The position numbers were made by a program, and so were the translations under genes. 64,000 bases of DNA. Origin: CBDFNC01 sp965249895 (GTDB lineage Bacteria > Pseudomonadota > Gammaproteobacteria > Enterobacterales > CBDFNC01). The notes beneath the pieces are model-generated. The model made no database searches, had not been told where the DNA came from, and was given only the letters and a program-made list of their open reading frames with translations. Location of the stretch: the NCBI GenBank assembly GCA_965249895.1, contig CBDFNC010000004.1, positions 1,178,001-1,242,000 of the forward strand, written 5' to 3'. Below, in pieces: positions 1-9,558 of the stretch (its first letter is position 1; every line of letters begins with the position of its first letter).

Positions 1-714
1 GCCTACGTTCACGATTTCGCTTGGGTGCTTAACGCGCTTCCAAGCCATATCTGTGATGTGTAGTAGACCGTCAACACCGCCAAGGTCAACGAATGCGCCG
101 TAATCAGTCAGGTTCTTAACGATACCTTTAACAGACTGACCTTCTTGCAGGTTAGCCAGCAGCTCATCACGCTCTGCACTGTTCTCAGTTTCGATAACAG
201 CGCGACGAGAAACAACAACGTTGTTGCGCTTCTGATCAAGCTTGATAACTTTAAATTCTAGATCTTTGTTTTCCAGGTGAGCAGTGTCACGAACTGGACG
301 AACATCAACCAAAGAACCTGGCAGGAATGCGCGGATACCGTTAAGTTCAACAGTGAAACCGCCTTTAACCTTACCATTGATAACACCAATAACAGTTTCT
401 TGCTCTTCGTAAGCTTTCTCAAGAACAATCCAAGCTTCGTGGCGCTTAGCCTTCTCACGAGAAAGTAGAGTCTCACCAAAACCGTCATCTGTTGCATCAA
501 GTGCTACGTCTACTACGTCGCCAACGCTAACTTCTAGTTCGCCAGCGTTGTTTTTGAACTGTTCAGCAGGAATAGCAGACTCAGATTTCAGACCAGCGTC
601 AACTAAAACGATACCGTTCTCGATAGAGATAACGGTACCTTTTACGATGCTACCTGGACGTGTTTCGATTTGGTTTAGAGATTCTTCAAAGAGTTGAGCA
701 AAAGATTCAGTCAT
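1..714 (-). CDS. rpsA: 30S ribosomal protein S1, N-terminal part (cut by window edge)
   Basis: The reverse strand is open from an ATG at 714 to the window edge, about 238 codons, beginning MTESFAQLFEESL. This is the characteristic start of RpsA, which delivers mRNA to the 30S subunit through repeated S1/OB-fold RNA-binding domains. The visible part covers the first S1 domains; runs such as PGSIVKGTV and LTDYGAFVDLGG are S1-domain signatures. The C-terminal domains lie outside the window. It follows cmk on the same strand, the classical cmk-rpsA order. A small hairpin (CCACTC at 745-750 with GAGTGG at 763-768) lies in its leader. Identification is secure. Confidence 0.97.
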   Translation of the reverse strand, partial: MTESFAQLFEESLNQIETRPGSIVKGTVISIENGIVLVDAGLKSESAIPAEQFKNNAGELEVSVGDVVDVALDATDDGFGETLLSREKAKRHEAWIVLEKAYEEQETVIGVINGKVKGGFTVELNGIRAFLPGSLVDVRPVRDTAHLENKDLEFKVIKLDQKRNNVVVSRRAVIETENSAERDELLANLQEGQSVKGIVKNLTDYGAFVDLGGVDGLLHITDMAWKRVKHPSEIVNVG

Positions 715-817
715 GTTTTAAACACACTTATTTAGTTAATACAACCACTCTTTTTCCATAAGGAGTGGGGCTGCTTTACATAGTCTTCCCCATCCTTAGG
801 GTCGACACGTTGGAGAC

Positions 818-1507
818 CTAAGCCTCCAAGGAATTCAGTTTTTCCTTAGCAAAGGATAGTACCTTTTCCGTTACCTGATCTATGTTAAGTTCAGTGGAGT
901 CCAGTACCAGTGCATCCTCGGCTGGACGCAGGGGTGCAACAGCGCGGTTTCTGTCCCGCTCGTCACGTTCCTGTATCTCGGTCAAAAGATGGCCGATATT
1001 AACATCAAACCCCTTTTCACGCAATTGCTTATAACGCCTATTGGCCCTTTCCTCAGCACTGGCATCGAGGAAGATTTTCACCGGCGCATCGGTAAATACC
1101 ACAGTACCCATGTCGCGCCCATCGGCGACTAACCCCGGGGTTGCACGAAAACTGCGCTGACGCCTTAGTAACGCTTCTCGCACGCGAGGAAATGCCGCCA
1201 CTTTAGACGCCGTATTACCTGTTTCTTCTGCGCGTAGCTCCCGGGTAACGTCTTCCCCTTCCAGGAGTACGCGAACCCCTTGCTCACCGGTTTCAAATAC
1301 CACGTCTAAATGCGCAGCAAGCAAACAGAGTGCTTCTTCATTGTCGATGTCAACATCATGGTGTAGCGCCGCCAGCGCCAACACACGGTAGATAGCGCCG
1401 CTATCGAGCAAATGCCATCCCAGACTCGCCGCTAATCGCTGGCACAATGTGCCCTTGCCAGAGCCGCTTGGTCCATCCACAGTGATGACTGGTGCAAAGT
1501 CCGACAT
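818..1507 (-). CDS. cmk: Cytidylate kinase
   Basis: The 229-residue product phosphorylates CMP and dCMP with ATP in the cytoplasm. It starts MSDFAPVITVDGPSGSGKGT; the P-loop GPSGSGKGT lies near residues 12-20, and DGRDMGTVVF and the RRYKQLREKG lid region follow as in bacterial Cmk. The ATG at 1507 is preferred to the in-frame TTG at 1510 because an AAGGA box sits 7 bases upstream of the ATG. Length matches the family (about 225-230). It lies between fbp and rpsA on one strand. Confidence 0.96.
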   Translation of the reverse strand: MSDFAPVITVDGPSGSGKGTLCQRLAASLGWHLLDSGAIYRVLALAALHHDVDIDNEEALCLLAAHLDVVFETGEQGVRVLLEGEDVTRELRAEETGNTASKVAAFPRVREALLRRQRSFRATPGLVADGRDMGTVVFTDAPVKIFLDASAEERANRRYKQLREKGFDVNIGHLLTEIQERDERDRNRAVAPLRPAEDALVLDSTELNIDQVTEKVLSFAKEKLNSLEA

Positions 1508-1680
1508 CAATACGTCCTTCTGCTGATAAAACTAAACTGGTTAGCACTGCTAACCATGCTAAAAACCTAAGCTAACGCCAATAATTACTGGCCGTTAAAA
1601 TAAATCAGGCGCGATTATACTGCTGATTTACTGTTACTTCCACGGAATTACTATGCCAAGTTCACGGAATGAGCAGACAT

Positions 1681-1710
1681 AAACAAAGCGCCGGGATACT
1701 CCGGCGCTTG
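1681..1710 (-). terminator. Intrinsic terminator downstream of fbp
   Basis: A perfect 9-bp stem, AAGCGCCGG (1686-1694) with CCGGCGCTT (1701-1709), has a 6-base loop. Read on the minus strand it is followed by TTTGTTT. It sits just after the fbp stop, so at least part of the transcription of the upstream genes should end before cmk. Confidence 0.85.
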
Positions 1711-1731
1711 ATAAGGGAGGAGTGAGAAAGA

Positions 1732-2745
1732 TTAAGCGGAGAATTCCCGCATAAAGTTCTCGGCCTTTTCCACCATATTTACCGAGCCCACAAAGAAAGA
1801 GCTACGTTGATGTAACTCTGTGGGTTTAATATCCATAATTCGTTTGAAGCCGTCAGACGCTTTACCGCCCGCCTGCTCCATCAGATATGCCATGGGGTTG
1901 CACTCGTACAACAGTCTGAGCTTACCGTTGGGCGCACTGGCGGTGGTGGGGTACATATATATACCTCCTTTTAGCAGATTACGGTGGAAATCTGAGACCA
2001 GGGAGCCGATATAACGGGAAGTATACGGACGATTCTCTTCCGATACCTGCTCCTGGCAGAACTTGAGGTAGTTTTTAACCCCCTGAGGAAACTTAATGTA
2101 ATTGCCTTCGTTAATGGAATAGATCTGACCATCTTCAGGGATCCACATATTCTCATGGGACAAACAGAACACACCAATGGACGGGTCAAGGGTAAAACCA
2201 TGAACCCCGTTACCCGTTGTGTACACCAGCATGGTGGAAGAGCCGTAAATCACATAACCCGCGGCAATTTGCTTATGGCCAGGTTGTAAGAAATCATCCA
2301 AGGTCACTTCTTCACCCACAGGTGAAATACGCTTATAAATAGAAAAAATGGTGCCGACGGATACATTCACATCGATATTAGATGAGCCATCCAGCGGATC
2401 CATCAAGATCACGTACTTGCCGTTTTTAGACTGGGTGCCTTTAAATGCGATGTAATTTTCGTCTTCTTCCGACGCGACACCACACACTTCCCCCCTGGCT
2501 TCCATGGCCGCCTTGAATTTATCGTTGGCATAGAGGTCCAGCTTCTGCTGTACCTCACCCTGCACGTTTTCCTCGCCTGATACGCCGATAATATCCACCA
2601 GGCCGGCTTTATTAATCTCCCTGTTCACTACCCTGGCAGCCAGGCGGATAGCCGCCAGCAGCTGGGTCAGTTCACCTGTTGCATCGGGGAAGTCATGCTG
2701 TTTTTCAAGGATATATTCCCCAAGGGTTTTCATCTGTTTTACCAT
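1732..2745 (-). CDS. fbp: Class I fructose-1,6-bisphosphatase
   Basis: The 337-residue protein hydrolyses fructose-1,6-bisphosphate to fructose-6-phosphate in gluconeogenesis. It matches the E. coli Fbp pattern closely: MKTLGEYILEKQ start, NVQGEVQQKLDL, the metal-binding DPLDGSSNIDVNVSVG motif, YSINEGNYIKFP, and GKLRLLYECNPMA. The ATG at 2745 has GAAGG 8 bases upstream; the ATG at 2733 (MKTLGE) aligns with E. coli but has no clear ribosome site, so either may be used. Its position between aroA and cmk is unusual, since the gene is normally outside the serC-aroA-cmk-rpsA cluster. It has its own hairpins on both sides. Confidence 0.97.
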   Translation of the reverse strand: MVKQMKTLGEYILEKQHDFPDATGELTQLLAAIRLAARVVNREINKAGLVDIIGVSGEENVQGEVQQKLDLYANDKFKAAMEARGEVCGVASEEDENYIAFKGTQSKNGKYVILMDPLDGSSNIDVNVSVGTIFSIYKRISPVGEEVTLDDFLQPGHKQIAAGYVIYGSSTMLVYTTGNGVHGFTLDPSIGVFCLSHENMWIPEDGQIYSINEGNYIKFPQGVKNYLKFCQEQVSEENRPYTSRYIGSLVSDFHRNLLKGGIYMYPTTASAPNGKLRLLYECNPMAYLMEQAGGKASDGFKRIMDIKPTELHQRSSFFVGSVNMVEKAENFMREFSA

Positions 2746-2791
2746 GTTTTATACCTTCAATTTCACTAAATTCCCTTTATTTATTATTTAG

Positions 2792-2817
2792 TTTGGTCGC
2801 TAGTTCCTTCAGCGACC
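2792..2817. other. Hairpin in the fbp leader
   Basis: TGGTCGCT and AGCGACCA form an 8-bp inverted repeat around a 9-base loop between the aroA terminator and the fbp start. No T-tract follows on the minus strand. It may be a leader structure or an operator; function unknown. Confidence 0.4.
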
Positions 2818-2841
2818 AGAGAAAAACTTTTTTTCCCATGC

Positions 2842-2870
2842 AAAAAAAGAAGGGGCCAATTTGGCCCCTT
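2842..2870 (-). terminator. Intrinsic terminator downstream of aroA
   Basis: A 10-bp stem, AAGGGGCCAA (2850-2859) with TTGGCCCCTT (2861-2870), is followed on the minus strand by a run of seven T. It lies just after the aroA stop and separates serC-hisC-aroA from fbp. Confidence 0.9.
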
Positions 2871-2873
2871 CGA

Positions 2874-4154
2874 TTATTTGCTGACTTGTTTTAACTTCTC
2901 GAAATAATCCGGGAAGGTTTTGGAGGTACATCCGGGATCATTTATGGTCACCTGTGTATCGCTAAGTGCCACCAAAGAAAAACACATGGCAATACGGTGA
3001 TCATCATAGGTGTCTATGGCTGCATGAGTTAACTTACTTGGCGGCGTCACCTCAATAAAATCATGCCCCTCGACCACTTGAGCCCCTACTTTACGCAGCT
3101 CTGTAGCCATAGCAGCAAGGCGATCGGTTTCCTTCACTCGCCAGTTGTAAACATTGCGGATAGCTGTGGTGCCTTCGGCAAACAAAGCGGTAGTCGCTAT
3201 GGTCATTGCCGCATCCGGGATATGGTTCATATCCAGATCGACTGCGGTTAATTTGCCTTTACTGGCGGCAATATAATCATCGCCCCATTCGATATTCGCG
3301 CCCATGGCTTCCAGCACATCGGCAAAACGGATATCACCCTGGACAGATTTTTTACCTATGCCTGTCACTTTGACCCTGCCACCTTTTATGGCGGCGGCAG
3401 CCAGGAAGTAGGATGCGGAAGACGCATCACCTTCCACCAGGAAAGTACCCGGTGAGGTATAGGTTTGGTTACCTTTGATAGTAAATGTCTGGTAATTCTG
3501 ATGCTCTACCTGTATTCCGAACTGAGCCATAATGTGCAGGGTAATTTCGATGTAAGGCTTGGAAACCAGCTCACCCACGATTTCAATATCGGTATCGCCT
3601 TTCGCCATTGGCGCCGCCATCAAAAAAGCGGTTAAAAACTGGCTGGATACCGAACCATCAATTTTTACCAGACCACCGTTAAGACCTGTGCCTTTAATTT
3701 TCAGCGGGGGATAATTTTCGTTTTTCAGGTATTCCACTTGTGCGCCGGCCTGGGTCAGGGCATCGACCAGGCTGCCTATGGGGCGCTCTTCCATACGCGG
3801 CTCACCCGTTAGCAAATACTCCCCCTGACCAAGGCATAGGGCTGCGCACAAAGGACGCATAGCGGTGCCCGCATTACCTAAAAACAGCTCCAACTGTTGC
3901 GCATTGTCAAATGCACGGCCAAGGCCTTCGACTTCACATACTGTCTTATCTTCAGACAGGGTATAGTTGACGCCCAGTGCTTTTAACGCATTAAGCATAT
4001 GGCGAATGTCGTCACTGTCGAGCAAATTGGTCAGCCTGGTCGTACCCTTAGCTAACGCGGCTAACAAGAGCGCCCGGTTAGACACACTCTTGGAGCCCGG
4101 CAGGTTTATTTCGCCGTCAATTTGATTTATGGGTTGTAACGTTAAAGATTCCAT
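2874..4154 (-). CDS. aroA: 3-phosphoshikimate 1-carboxyvinyltransferase (EPSP synthase)
   Basis: The 426-residue enzyme joins shikimate-3-phosphate and phosphoenolpyruvate in aromatic amino acid synthesis. The N-terminus MESLTLQPINQIDGEINLPG followed by SKSVSNRALLLAALA matches enterobacterial AroA almost word for word. The PEP-site motif LFLGNAGTAMRPL and the late RVKETDRLAAMATELRKVGA segment are both present. Gly in GNAGTAMRP is the class I, glyphosate-sensitive state. It is 24 bases downstream of hisC and is followed by a strong terminator, so serC-hisC-aroA look like one transcription unit. Confidence 0.98.
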   Translation of the reverse strand: MESLTLQPINQIDGEINLPGSKSVSNRALLLAALAKGTTRLTNLLDSDDIRHMLNALKALGVNYTLSEDKTVCEVEGLGRAFDNAQQLELFLGNAGTAMRPLCAALCLGQGEYLLTGEPRMEERPIGSLVDALTQAGAQVEYLKNENYPPLKIKGTGLNGGLVKIDGSVSSQFLTAFLMAAPMAKGDTDIEIVGELVSKPYIEITLHIMAQFGIQVEHQNYQTFTIKGNQTYTSPGTFLVEGDASSASYFLAAAAIKGGRVKVTGIGKKSVQGDIRFADVLEAMGANIEWGDDYIAASKGKLTAVDLDMNHIPDAAMTIATTALFAEGTTAIRNVYNWRVKETDRLAAMATELRKVGAQVVEGHDFIEVTPPSKLTHAAIDTYDDHRIAMCFSLVALSDTQVTINDPGCTSKTFPDYFEKLKQVSK

Positions 4155-4178
4155 CGATTCATTTACACTCTATATTGC

Positions 4179-5282
4179 TTATAACCCAAGCACTTTGGTC
4201 AGTGCTTGTTTAAATATCTGGTTTTCTTGCTGACTTCCGATGCTCACCCGCAAATGATTCGGCATACCATATCCCGCGATAGGACGGACGATAACCCCTT
4301 CTTTTAATAAGGCTTCATACACAGGCCCAGCATCGCGCTTTAGATCTATGCTGATAAAGTTACCCATAGACGGAATAGTGTCAACTCCTTTGAGCTGGAA
4401 AAAAGACATAAGGTCTGCCATGCCGGCATTATTTTGTGCCACAGACCGAGCCAGGTACTCCTCATCCTGCAATACCGTTAATGCAGCTACCAGCGCGATA
4501 CTGTTGCAGTTAAACGGTTGACGAACCCGGTTTACCAGATCGGCGATTTGTTGATTGGAAATGCAATAACCCACCCGCAAACCTGCCAGGCCATAGGCTT
4601 TGGAGAAGGTGCGGCTGACTACCAGGTTAGGAAATTCCGTGATCCAGCCTATACTGGCGCCCATTTTGCCCGCTTGAACATACTCGAAATAAGCTTCATC
4701 CAACACCACCACCACATCTTCTGGCACCTTACCCAAAAACGCATATAACTCATCGGCTTCCAAAAAGGTACCTGTGGGATTATTGGGATTGGCAATAAAA
4801 ATCAGTCGGGTTTTATCCGTGACCGCCGCAGCCATGGCGTCCAGGTCGTGACCCCAGTCTTTCGCCGCTACTTTTACCGCGCTGCCACCAATGGCCTGAG
4901 TGGTAATGGGGTAAACGATAAACGCATGCTCAGAGAAGATCACTTCGTCTCCCTGGGAGACAAAAGTTCTGGCTAATAACTCCAGTACATCATTAGATCC
5001 GTTCCCCAGGGTAACCTGATCGGCGCCGACGCTGAGCTTTTCAGCCAGGGCTTGTTTCAGGTGGAAGCCATTGGAGTCTGGATAACGGGTCAGCTCAGTC
5101 ACCTCCTTCAGGATAGCCGCTTTCACTTTGTCGCTGACACCCTGCGGGTTTTCATTGGAAGCCAGCTTAACAACATCACTGATCCCCAGCTCTCGCTCAA
5201 GCTCATCCATGGGTTTACCAGCCTGGTATGGATGCAGTCCCTTTATGCCTTTATTGGCAATGGTTAAAAAATCACAACTCAT
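4179..5282 (-). CDS. hisC: Histidinol-phosphate aminotransferase
   Basis: The 367-residue PLP enzyme of fold type I converts imidazole acetol phosphate to histidinol phosphate. It shows KLASNENPQG, the ANPNNPTGT substrate/PLP loop, VVLDEAYFEY, and the PLP-lysine segment SRTFSKAYGLAGLRVGY. It is placed between serC and aroA, as in many marine gammaproteobacteria where hisC is not in the his operon. It may also accept aromatic substrates. The ATG follows a CGGGATAG ribosome site. Confidence 0.93.
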   Translation of the reverse strand: MSCDFLTIANKGIKGLHPYQAGKPMDELERELGISDVVKLASNENPQGVSDKVKAAILKEVTELTRYPDSNGFHLKQALAEKLSVGADQVTLGNGSNDVLELLARTFVSQGDEVIFSEHAFIVYPITTQAIGGSAVKVAAKDWGHDLDAMAAAVTDKTRLIFIANPNNPTGTFLEADELYAFLGKVPEDVVVVLDEAYFEYVQAGKMGASIGWITEFPNLVVSRTFSKAYGLAGLRVGYCISNQQIADLVNRVRQPFNCNSIALVAALTVLQDEEYLARSVAQNNAGMADLMSFFQLKGVDTIPSMGNFISIDLKRDAGPVYEALLKEGVIVRPIAGYGMPNHLRVSIGSQQENQIFKQALTKVLGL

Positions 5283-5326
5283 AACTATCCCGTTTTTTAA
5301 TATTCGTCCGCAGACTCAACTTTGAT

Positions 5327-6412
5327 TTAGCCGTGTTTTCTCTCGAATTCCGCCATAAAGTCCACCAAAACCTGAACCCCTTCTAAAGGCATGGCGTTGT
5401 AGATACTCGCCCGCATACCACCCACTATTCGATGGCCTTTTAAGGTTAATAATCCAGCCTCAGCCGATTCCGTCAGAAAGATCTCATTTAACGCCTCATC
5501 CCCTAGCTGGAACGGCACATTCATCTTGCTACGGTATTGGTCGTCGACCTTGTTGGAATAAAAATCACTGCCATCGATGGTCTGATACAAGAGTGACGCC
5601 TTGGCTTTATTCTTTTCGGCCATGGCGCTAAGGCCTCCCTGCTCTTTTAACCACTTAAATACCAAACCAGCCAGATACCAGCTATAAGTCGGCGGTGTAT
5701 TAAACATAGAGCCCGAGTTCGCCAATACCTGATAATCAAAAATCGAAGGAGTAGCGGTGCGCGCCTGCCCCAACAAGTCCTCACGAACGATAACTAACGC
5801 CAGACCGGACGGGCCAATATTTTTCTGAGCCCCGGCGTAGATCAAGCCAAACTTACTCACATCCATGGGGCGAGATAAAATGGTGGAGCTCATATCCGCC
5901 ACTAACGGCGCCTGAGTATCCGGGATCTCGTTGATTTCGATACCTTCAATGGTTTCATTGGGGCAATAATGCACATAAGCGCTGTTGTCATTAGTTTGCC
6001 ACTGGTCCACAGGTTTAACCGTTACTTTACCGTCTGCAGTTTTCTCCAGAATATCGATTTCATTGATACGCGCATATTTTTGCGCTTCAACCACCGCAGA
6101 TTTAGACCACTGGCCGGTGAGTATATAATCGGCCGCCAACTTATCGCCCACCAGATTCAGGGGAACCGCTGCAAACTGGCCTCTGCCGCCACCTTGCGCA
6201 AACAAGACTTTATAGTTGTCTGGGATCTGCATCAGAGAACGCAAATCCTGCTCCGCCTGCTCGGCCATCTGGATATAATCTTTACTTCTGTGGCTGATCT
6301 CCATGACGGAAACACCCAAATCGTTCCAGTTACGAAACTCCGATTGGGCAATCTCCATCACCTGTGCGGGTAACATAGCGGGACCAGCACAAAAATTATA
6401 TTTTTTTCCCAT
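5327..6412 (-). CDS. serC: Phosphoserine aminotransferase
   Basis: This PLP aminotransferase makes 3-phosphoserine for serine synthesis and also acts in pyridoxal phosphate synthesis. The mature start MGKKYNFCAGPAMLP is typical of SerC. The ATG at 6412 has GGAAG 7 bases upstream; an upstream in-frame ATG at 6463 would add 17 residues without homology or a ribosome site, so 6412 is chosen (361 residues, the usual length). It shows EISHRS, FAQGGGRGQFAAVP and the PLP-lysine region IYAGAQKNIGPSG. It is first in serC-hisC-aroA, downstream of the gyrA terminator. Confidence 0.96.
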   Translation of the reverse strand: MGKKYNFCAGPAMLPAQVMEIAQSEFRNWNDLGVSVMEISHRSKDYIQMAEQAEQDLRSLMQIPDNYKVLFAQGGGRGQFAAVPLNLVGDKLAADYILTGQWSKSAVVEAQKYARINEIDILEKTADGKVTVKPVDQWQTNDNSAYVHYCPNETIEGIEINEIPDTQAPLVADMSSTILSRPMDVSKFGLIYAGAQKNIGPSGLALVIVREDLLGQARTATPSIFDYQVLANSGSMFNTPPTYSWYLAGLVFKWLKEQGGLSAMAEKNKAKASLLYQTIDGSDFYSNKVDDQYRSKMNVPFQLGDEALNEIFLTESAEAGLLTLKGHRIVGGMRASIYNAMPLEGVQVLVDFMAEFERKHG

Positions 6413-6529
6413 TACTCTACTTCCCGGTATCGCTGCCATTAAATAGGTTACTTTGTTTACCATAAAGTACTCTGAACTGGCCTTATGGTTTTCTTACAGT
6501 GAATAAAACGCCGTTGAGTGAATGGCTAG

Positions 6530-6561
6530 AACTAAAACGAGCGGCCATAGCCGCTCGTTTT
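6530..6561 (-). terminator. Intrinsic terminator downstream of gyrA
   Basis: An 11-bp stem, AAAACGAGCGG (6534-6544) with CCGCTCGTTTT (6551-6561), has a 6-base loop. It lies directly after the gyrA stop and separates gyrA from serC. The A/T flanks allow action in both directions. Confidence 0.85.
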
Positions 6562-6566
6562 ATATT

Positions 6567-9293
6567 TTACTCTTGCTCGTCATCGTCGCTTGGCGTGACG
6601 TTTTCCTCAGGGGCACCCTGGGCATCCGTTTCCTCGCTGGACGCGGCGCCATCGACTGGTGCTTCACCCTCTTCTTCAACTACTTCGGGTTCTTCCACTT
6701 CCTCGATACGCTGCAAGCCGACCACGTGCTCATCTTCAGCTGTTCGGATCAAGGTAACACCTTGGGTATTTCGGCCTACCACAGAAACTTCTTCTACACG
6801 GGTACGAACGAGTGTGCCTCTATCAGAGATAAGCATGATATCTTCCGATACATCAACCTGAACAGCACCGACAACTGCGCCGTTACGCTCGCTCACCTTG
6901 ATAGAAACAACACCTTGACCACCACGCCCCTTGGTCGGGTAATCGGCTTGAGGAGTACGTTTACCGTAACCGTTTTCAGTCACTGTTAAAATATCACCAT
7001 CAGTTTTAGGCACAATCAGTGAAACCACTTTTTGCCCTTCCCGAAGTTTGATACCACGTACACCTGTGGCGGTACGGCCCATGGGCCTTACACCTTTAAA
7101 CTTAATATCAGGTAGACCGTTTTCGTCTAATACAGGGTTACCATTTTCATCCAATACGGCTGTTTCTTCCGCTTCTTTAAAGCGAACCACTTTACCCGCG
7201 TCAGAAAACAACATGATTTCTTGTGAACCATCGGTAATATCCACTCCGATCAGTTCGTCGCCTTCATTCAGGTTCACCGCGATCAACCCGGTTGAGCGTG
7301 GGCGGCTGTATGCGCTCAGAGCCGTTTTCTTCACCGTGCCGGAGGCGGTAGCCATCAAGATAAACTTATCGTCTTGATACTCACGCACCGGCAGTATGGC
7401 TGTAATTCGCTCATTTTCTTCCAGCGGCAAAATATTAATGATGGGACGGCCACGTGCGATGCGCGATGCCAATGGCAACTGGTATACTTTAAGCCAATAT
7501 AAACGACCACGACTGGAGAAGCACAAGATGGTATCGTGGGTGTTAGCCACCAGCAGACGCTCGATAAAGTCTTCATCCTTCATCTTTGTGGCGGCTTTAC
7601 CTTTACCACCACGACGCTGAGCTTCGTAATCCGTCAGCGGCTGATATTTCACATACCCTTCATGAGAAAGCGTCACCACAACGTCTTCTTCATTGATCAG
7701 GTCTTCCATATCGATGTCACCGCTCATGGCGGTAATTTCGGTGCGGCGTTCGTCACCGAACTGATCACGGATAAGCTCGAGTTCTTCGCGGATCACTTCA
7801 ACCAAACGCGCCGGGCTACCCAGGATGCGCAGCAATTCGGCAATCAGCTCAAGCAGTTCCTTGTATTCATCGAGGATCTTCTCGTGTTCCAGGCCGGTTA
7901 ACTTGTGCAGACGTAAGTCCAAAATGGCCTGAGCTTGTTGCTCGGTAAGATAATATAGGTTGTCGCGAATACCGTACTGGGCTTCTAACCAATCGGGTCG
8001 CGCCGCATCAACACCGGCGCCTGCCAACATAGCGGCTACATTGCCCAGCTCCCAACCACGCCCTTGAAGTGAAATTTTAGCTTCAGACGGGGTGGCTGAC
8101 TCGCGAATCATCTCGATGATAGGGTCGATGTTGGCCAGCGCAATAGCCAGCGCTTCTAATATATGTGCTCTGTCTCTGGCTTTTTTCAGCTCAAAAACAG
8201 TACGCCGGGTAACCACTTCACGACGGTGACGAATAAAGCTTTCCAGCATCTCTTTTAGGTTGAACAGTTTTGGCTGACCGTGATCCAGCGCCACCATGTT
8301 CATACCGAAGGACACCTGCATCTGGGTTTGCGCGTACAGGTTGTTCAGCACCACTTCACCCACTTCACCGCGCTTAACCTCGATGACCATGCGAATTTCT
8401 TTGGTGGACTCGTCACGTAGCGCGCTGATGCCTTCGATTTTTTTATCTTTTACCAACTCGGCGATTTTTTCCAGCAATCTTGCTTTGTTCACCTGATAAG
8501 GCAGTTCATAAACAATAATGGTTTCGCGGCCGGTTTTTTCATCGGTTTCAATGCGGGCGCGGGCACGAATTCTGACTTTACCACGGCCTGTTTTATATCC
8601 GTCTAGGATACCGTTACGACCGGCGATGATGCCCGAGGTTGGGAAATCAGGTCCTGGAATATACTCCATCAGCTCTTCGATGGTCAGCTCACTGTTTTCA
8701 ATCAGCGCCAAACAGCCGTTAATCACTTCCGTCAGGTTATGCGGCGGAATGTTAGTGGCCATACCCACGGCAATACCGGAAGCACCGTTTACCAGCAGGT
8801 TTGGTATTTTAGTCGGCATAACCGCCGGGATCTTCTCGGTGCCATCGTAGTTATCTACGAAGTCAACGGTTTCCTTGTCCAGGTCCGCCAGCAACTCATG
8901 GGCCAGCTTTTCCATGCGGATTTCGGTATAACGCATTGCCGCCGCGTTATCGCCATCGACGGATCCGAAGTTACCCTGACCATCGACCAGGGGGTAACGT
9001 AAGGAGAAGTGCTGCGCCATACGAACTATGGTGTCGTATACTGCGGTATCACCGTGCGGGTGATATTTACCGATAACATCACCCACCACACGGGCAGATT
9101 TTTTATAGGGTTTGTTCCAGTCATTGCCCAGTACATTCATGGCAAAAAGTACCCGGCGGTGTACCGGCTTCAAACCATCTCGCACGTCCGGCAAAGCACG
9201 TCCAACGATGACGCTCATTGCGTATTCTAGATACGAGGACTTTAATTCATCCTCTATATTTACCGGCGTGATATCTTTTGCAAGATCGCTCAT
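6567..9293 (-). CDS. gyrA: DNA gyrase subunit A
   Basis: The 908-residue breakage-reunion subunit of gyrase starts MSDLAKDITPVNIEDELKSS. It aligns without gaps to E. coli GyrA through the quinolone-resistance region HPHGDTAVYDT, so position 83 is Thr (Ser in E. coli) and Asp87 is kept. The catalytic tyrosine lies in AAAMRYTEIR. The C-terminal domain contains the GyrA box QRRGGKG needed for wrapping. It also carries a short repeated insertion (VLDENGNP/VLDENGLP) and a long acidic tail rich in Glu and Asp, both common in marine gammaproteobacteria. Thr83 is a natural state in some genera and does not by itself prove resistance. Confidence 0.99.
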   Translation of the reverse strand: MSDLAKDITPVNIEDELKSSYLEYAMSVIVGRALPDVRDGLKPVHRRVLFAMNVLGNDWNKPYKKSARVVGDVIGKYHPHGDTAVYDTIVRMAQHFSLRYPLVDGQGNFGSVDGDNAAAMRYTEIRMEKLAHELLADLDKETVDFVDNYDGTEKIPAVMPTKIPNLLVNGASGIAVGMATNIPPHNLTEVINGCLALIENSELTIEELMEYIPGPDFPTSGIIAGRNGILDGYKTGRGKVRIRARARIETDEKTGRETIIVYELPYQVNKARLLEKIAELVKDKKIEGISALRDESTKEIRMVIEVKRGEVGEVVLNNLYAQTQMQVSFGMNMVALDHGQPKLFNLKEMLESFIRHRREVVTRRTVFELKKARDRAHILEALAIALANIDPIIEMIRESATPSEAKISLQGRGWELGNVAAMLAGAGVDAARPDWLEAQYGIRDNLYYLTEQQAQAILDLRLHKLTGLEHEKILDEYKELLELIAELLRILGSPARLVEVIREELELIRDQFGDERRTEITAMSGDIDMEDLINEEDVVVTLSHEGYVKYQPLTDYEAQRRGGKGKAATKMKDEDFIERLLVANTHDTILCFSSRGRLYWLKVYQLPLASRIARGRPIINILPLEENERITAILPVREYQDDKFILMATASGTVKKTALSAYSRPRSTGLIAVNLNEGDELIGVDITDGSQEIMLFSDAGKVVRFKEAEETAVLDENGNPVLDENGLPDIKFKGVRPMGRTATGVRGIKLREGQKVVSLIVPKTDGDILTVTENGYGKRTPQADYPTKGRGGQGVVSIKVSERNGAVVGAVQVDVSEDIMLISDRGTLVRTRVEEVSVVGRNTQGVTLIRTAEDEHVVGLQRIEEVEEPEVVEEEGEAPVDGAASSEETDAQGAPEENVTPSDDDEQE

Positions 9294-9515
9294 ATAAGCC
9301 TAAATCCCTAATTATTATGATTTCGGACTGATTTTTCGACAGGGCGGGGATTCTATCATATTTTCCATGCCAAGACAGGCTCGCAAGCGCTTCATTTTAG
9401 TGTTTAAACCACAAAGCTGGTCGAGAAACCGCGGATTTAATTAAAATGCCTATGACCCCAACAAATTCTTCACCTTTATGCTCTCTAATTTTGCTTTTAT
9501 AGACCTGTCTGGCGT

Positions 9516-9521
9516 TATAAT
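9516..9521 (+). promoter_or_regulatory. Candidate -10 box of the ubiG promoter
   Basis: A perfect TATAAT at 9516-9521 has a weak -35 candidate TTGCTT at 9491-9496 (19-base spacer). A start site about 7-10 bases downstream would give a leader of about 30 bases ending at the ATG at 9559. This supports that ATG over the upstream in-frame ATG at 9478. Confidence 0.5.
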
Positions 9522-9558
9522 AGGTCTAACCTATAAATTAGAGCCAAACTCAAGCGCT

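Noticed and set aside
277..468. Short plus-strand open frame inside rpsA
   Set aside because: It lies opposite a clear rpsA coding frame and has no ribosome site or family likeness.
6567..9293. Thr at GyrA position 83 as a resistance mutation
   Set aside because: Thr83 is the natural residue in several gammaproteobacteria and Asp87 is intact.
9009..9297. Open frames opposite the start of gyrA
   Set aside because: gyrA is certain on the other strand and these frames have no independent support.
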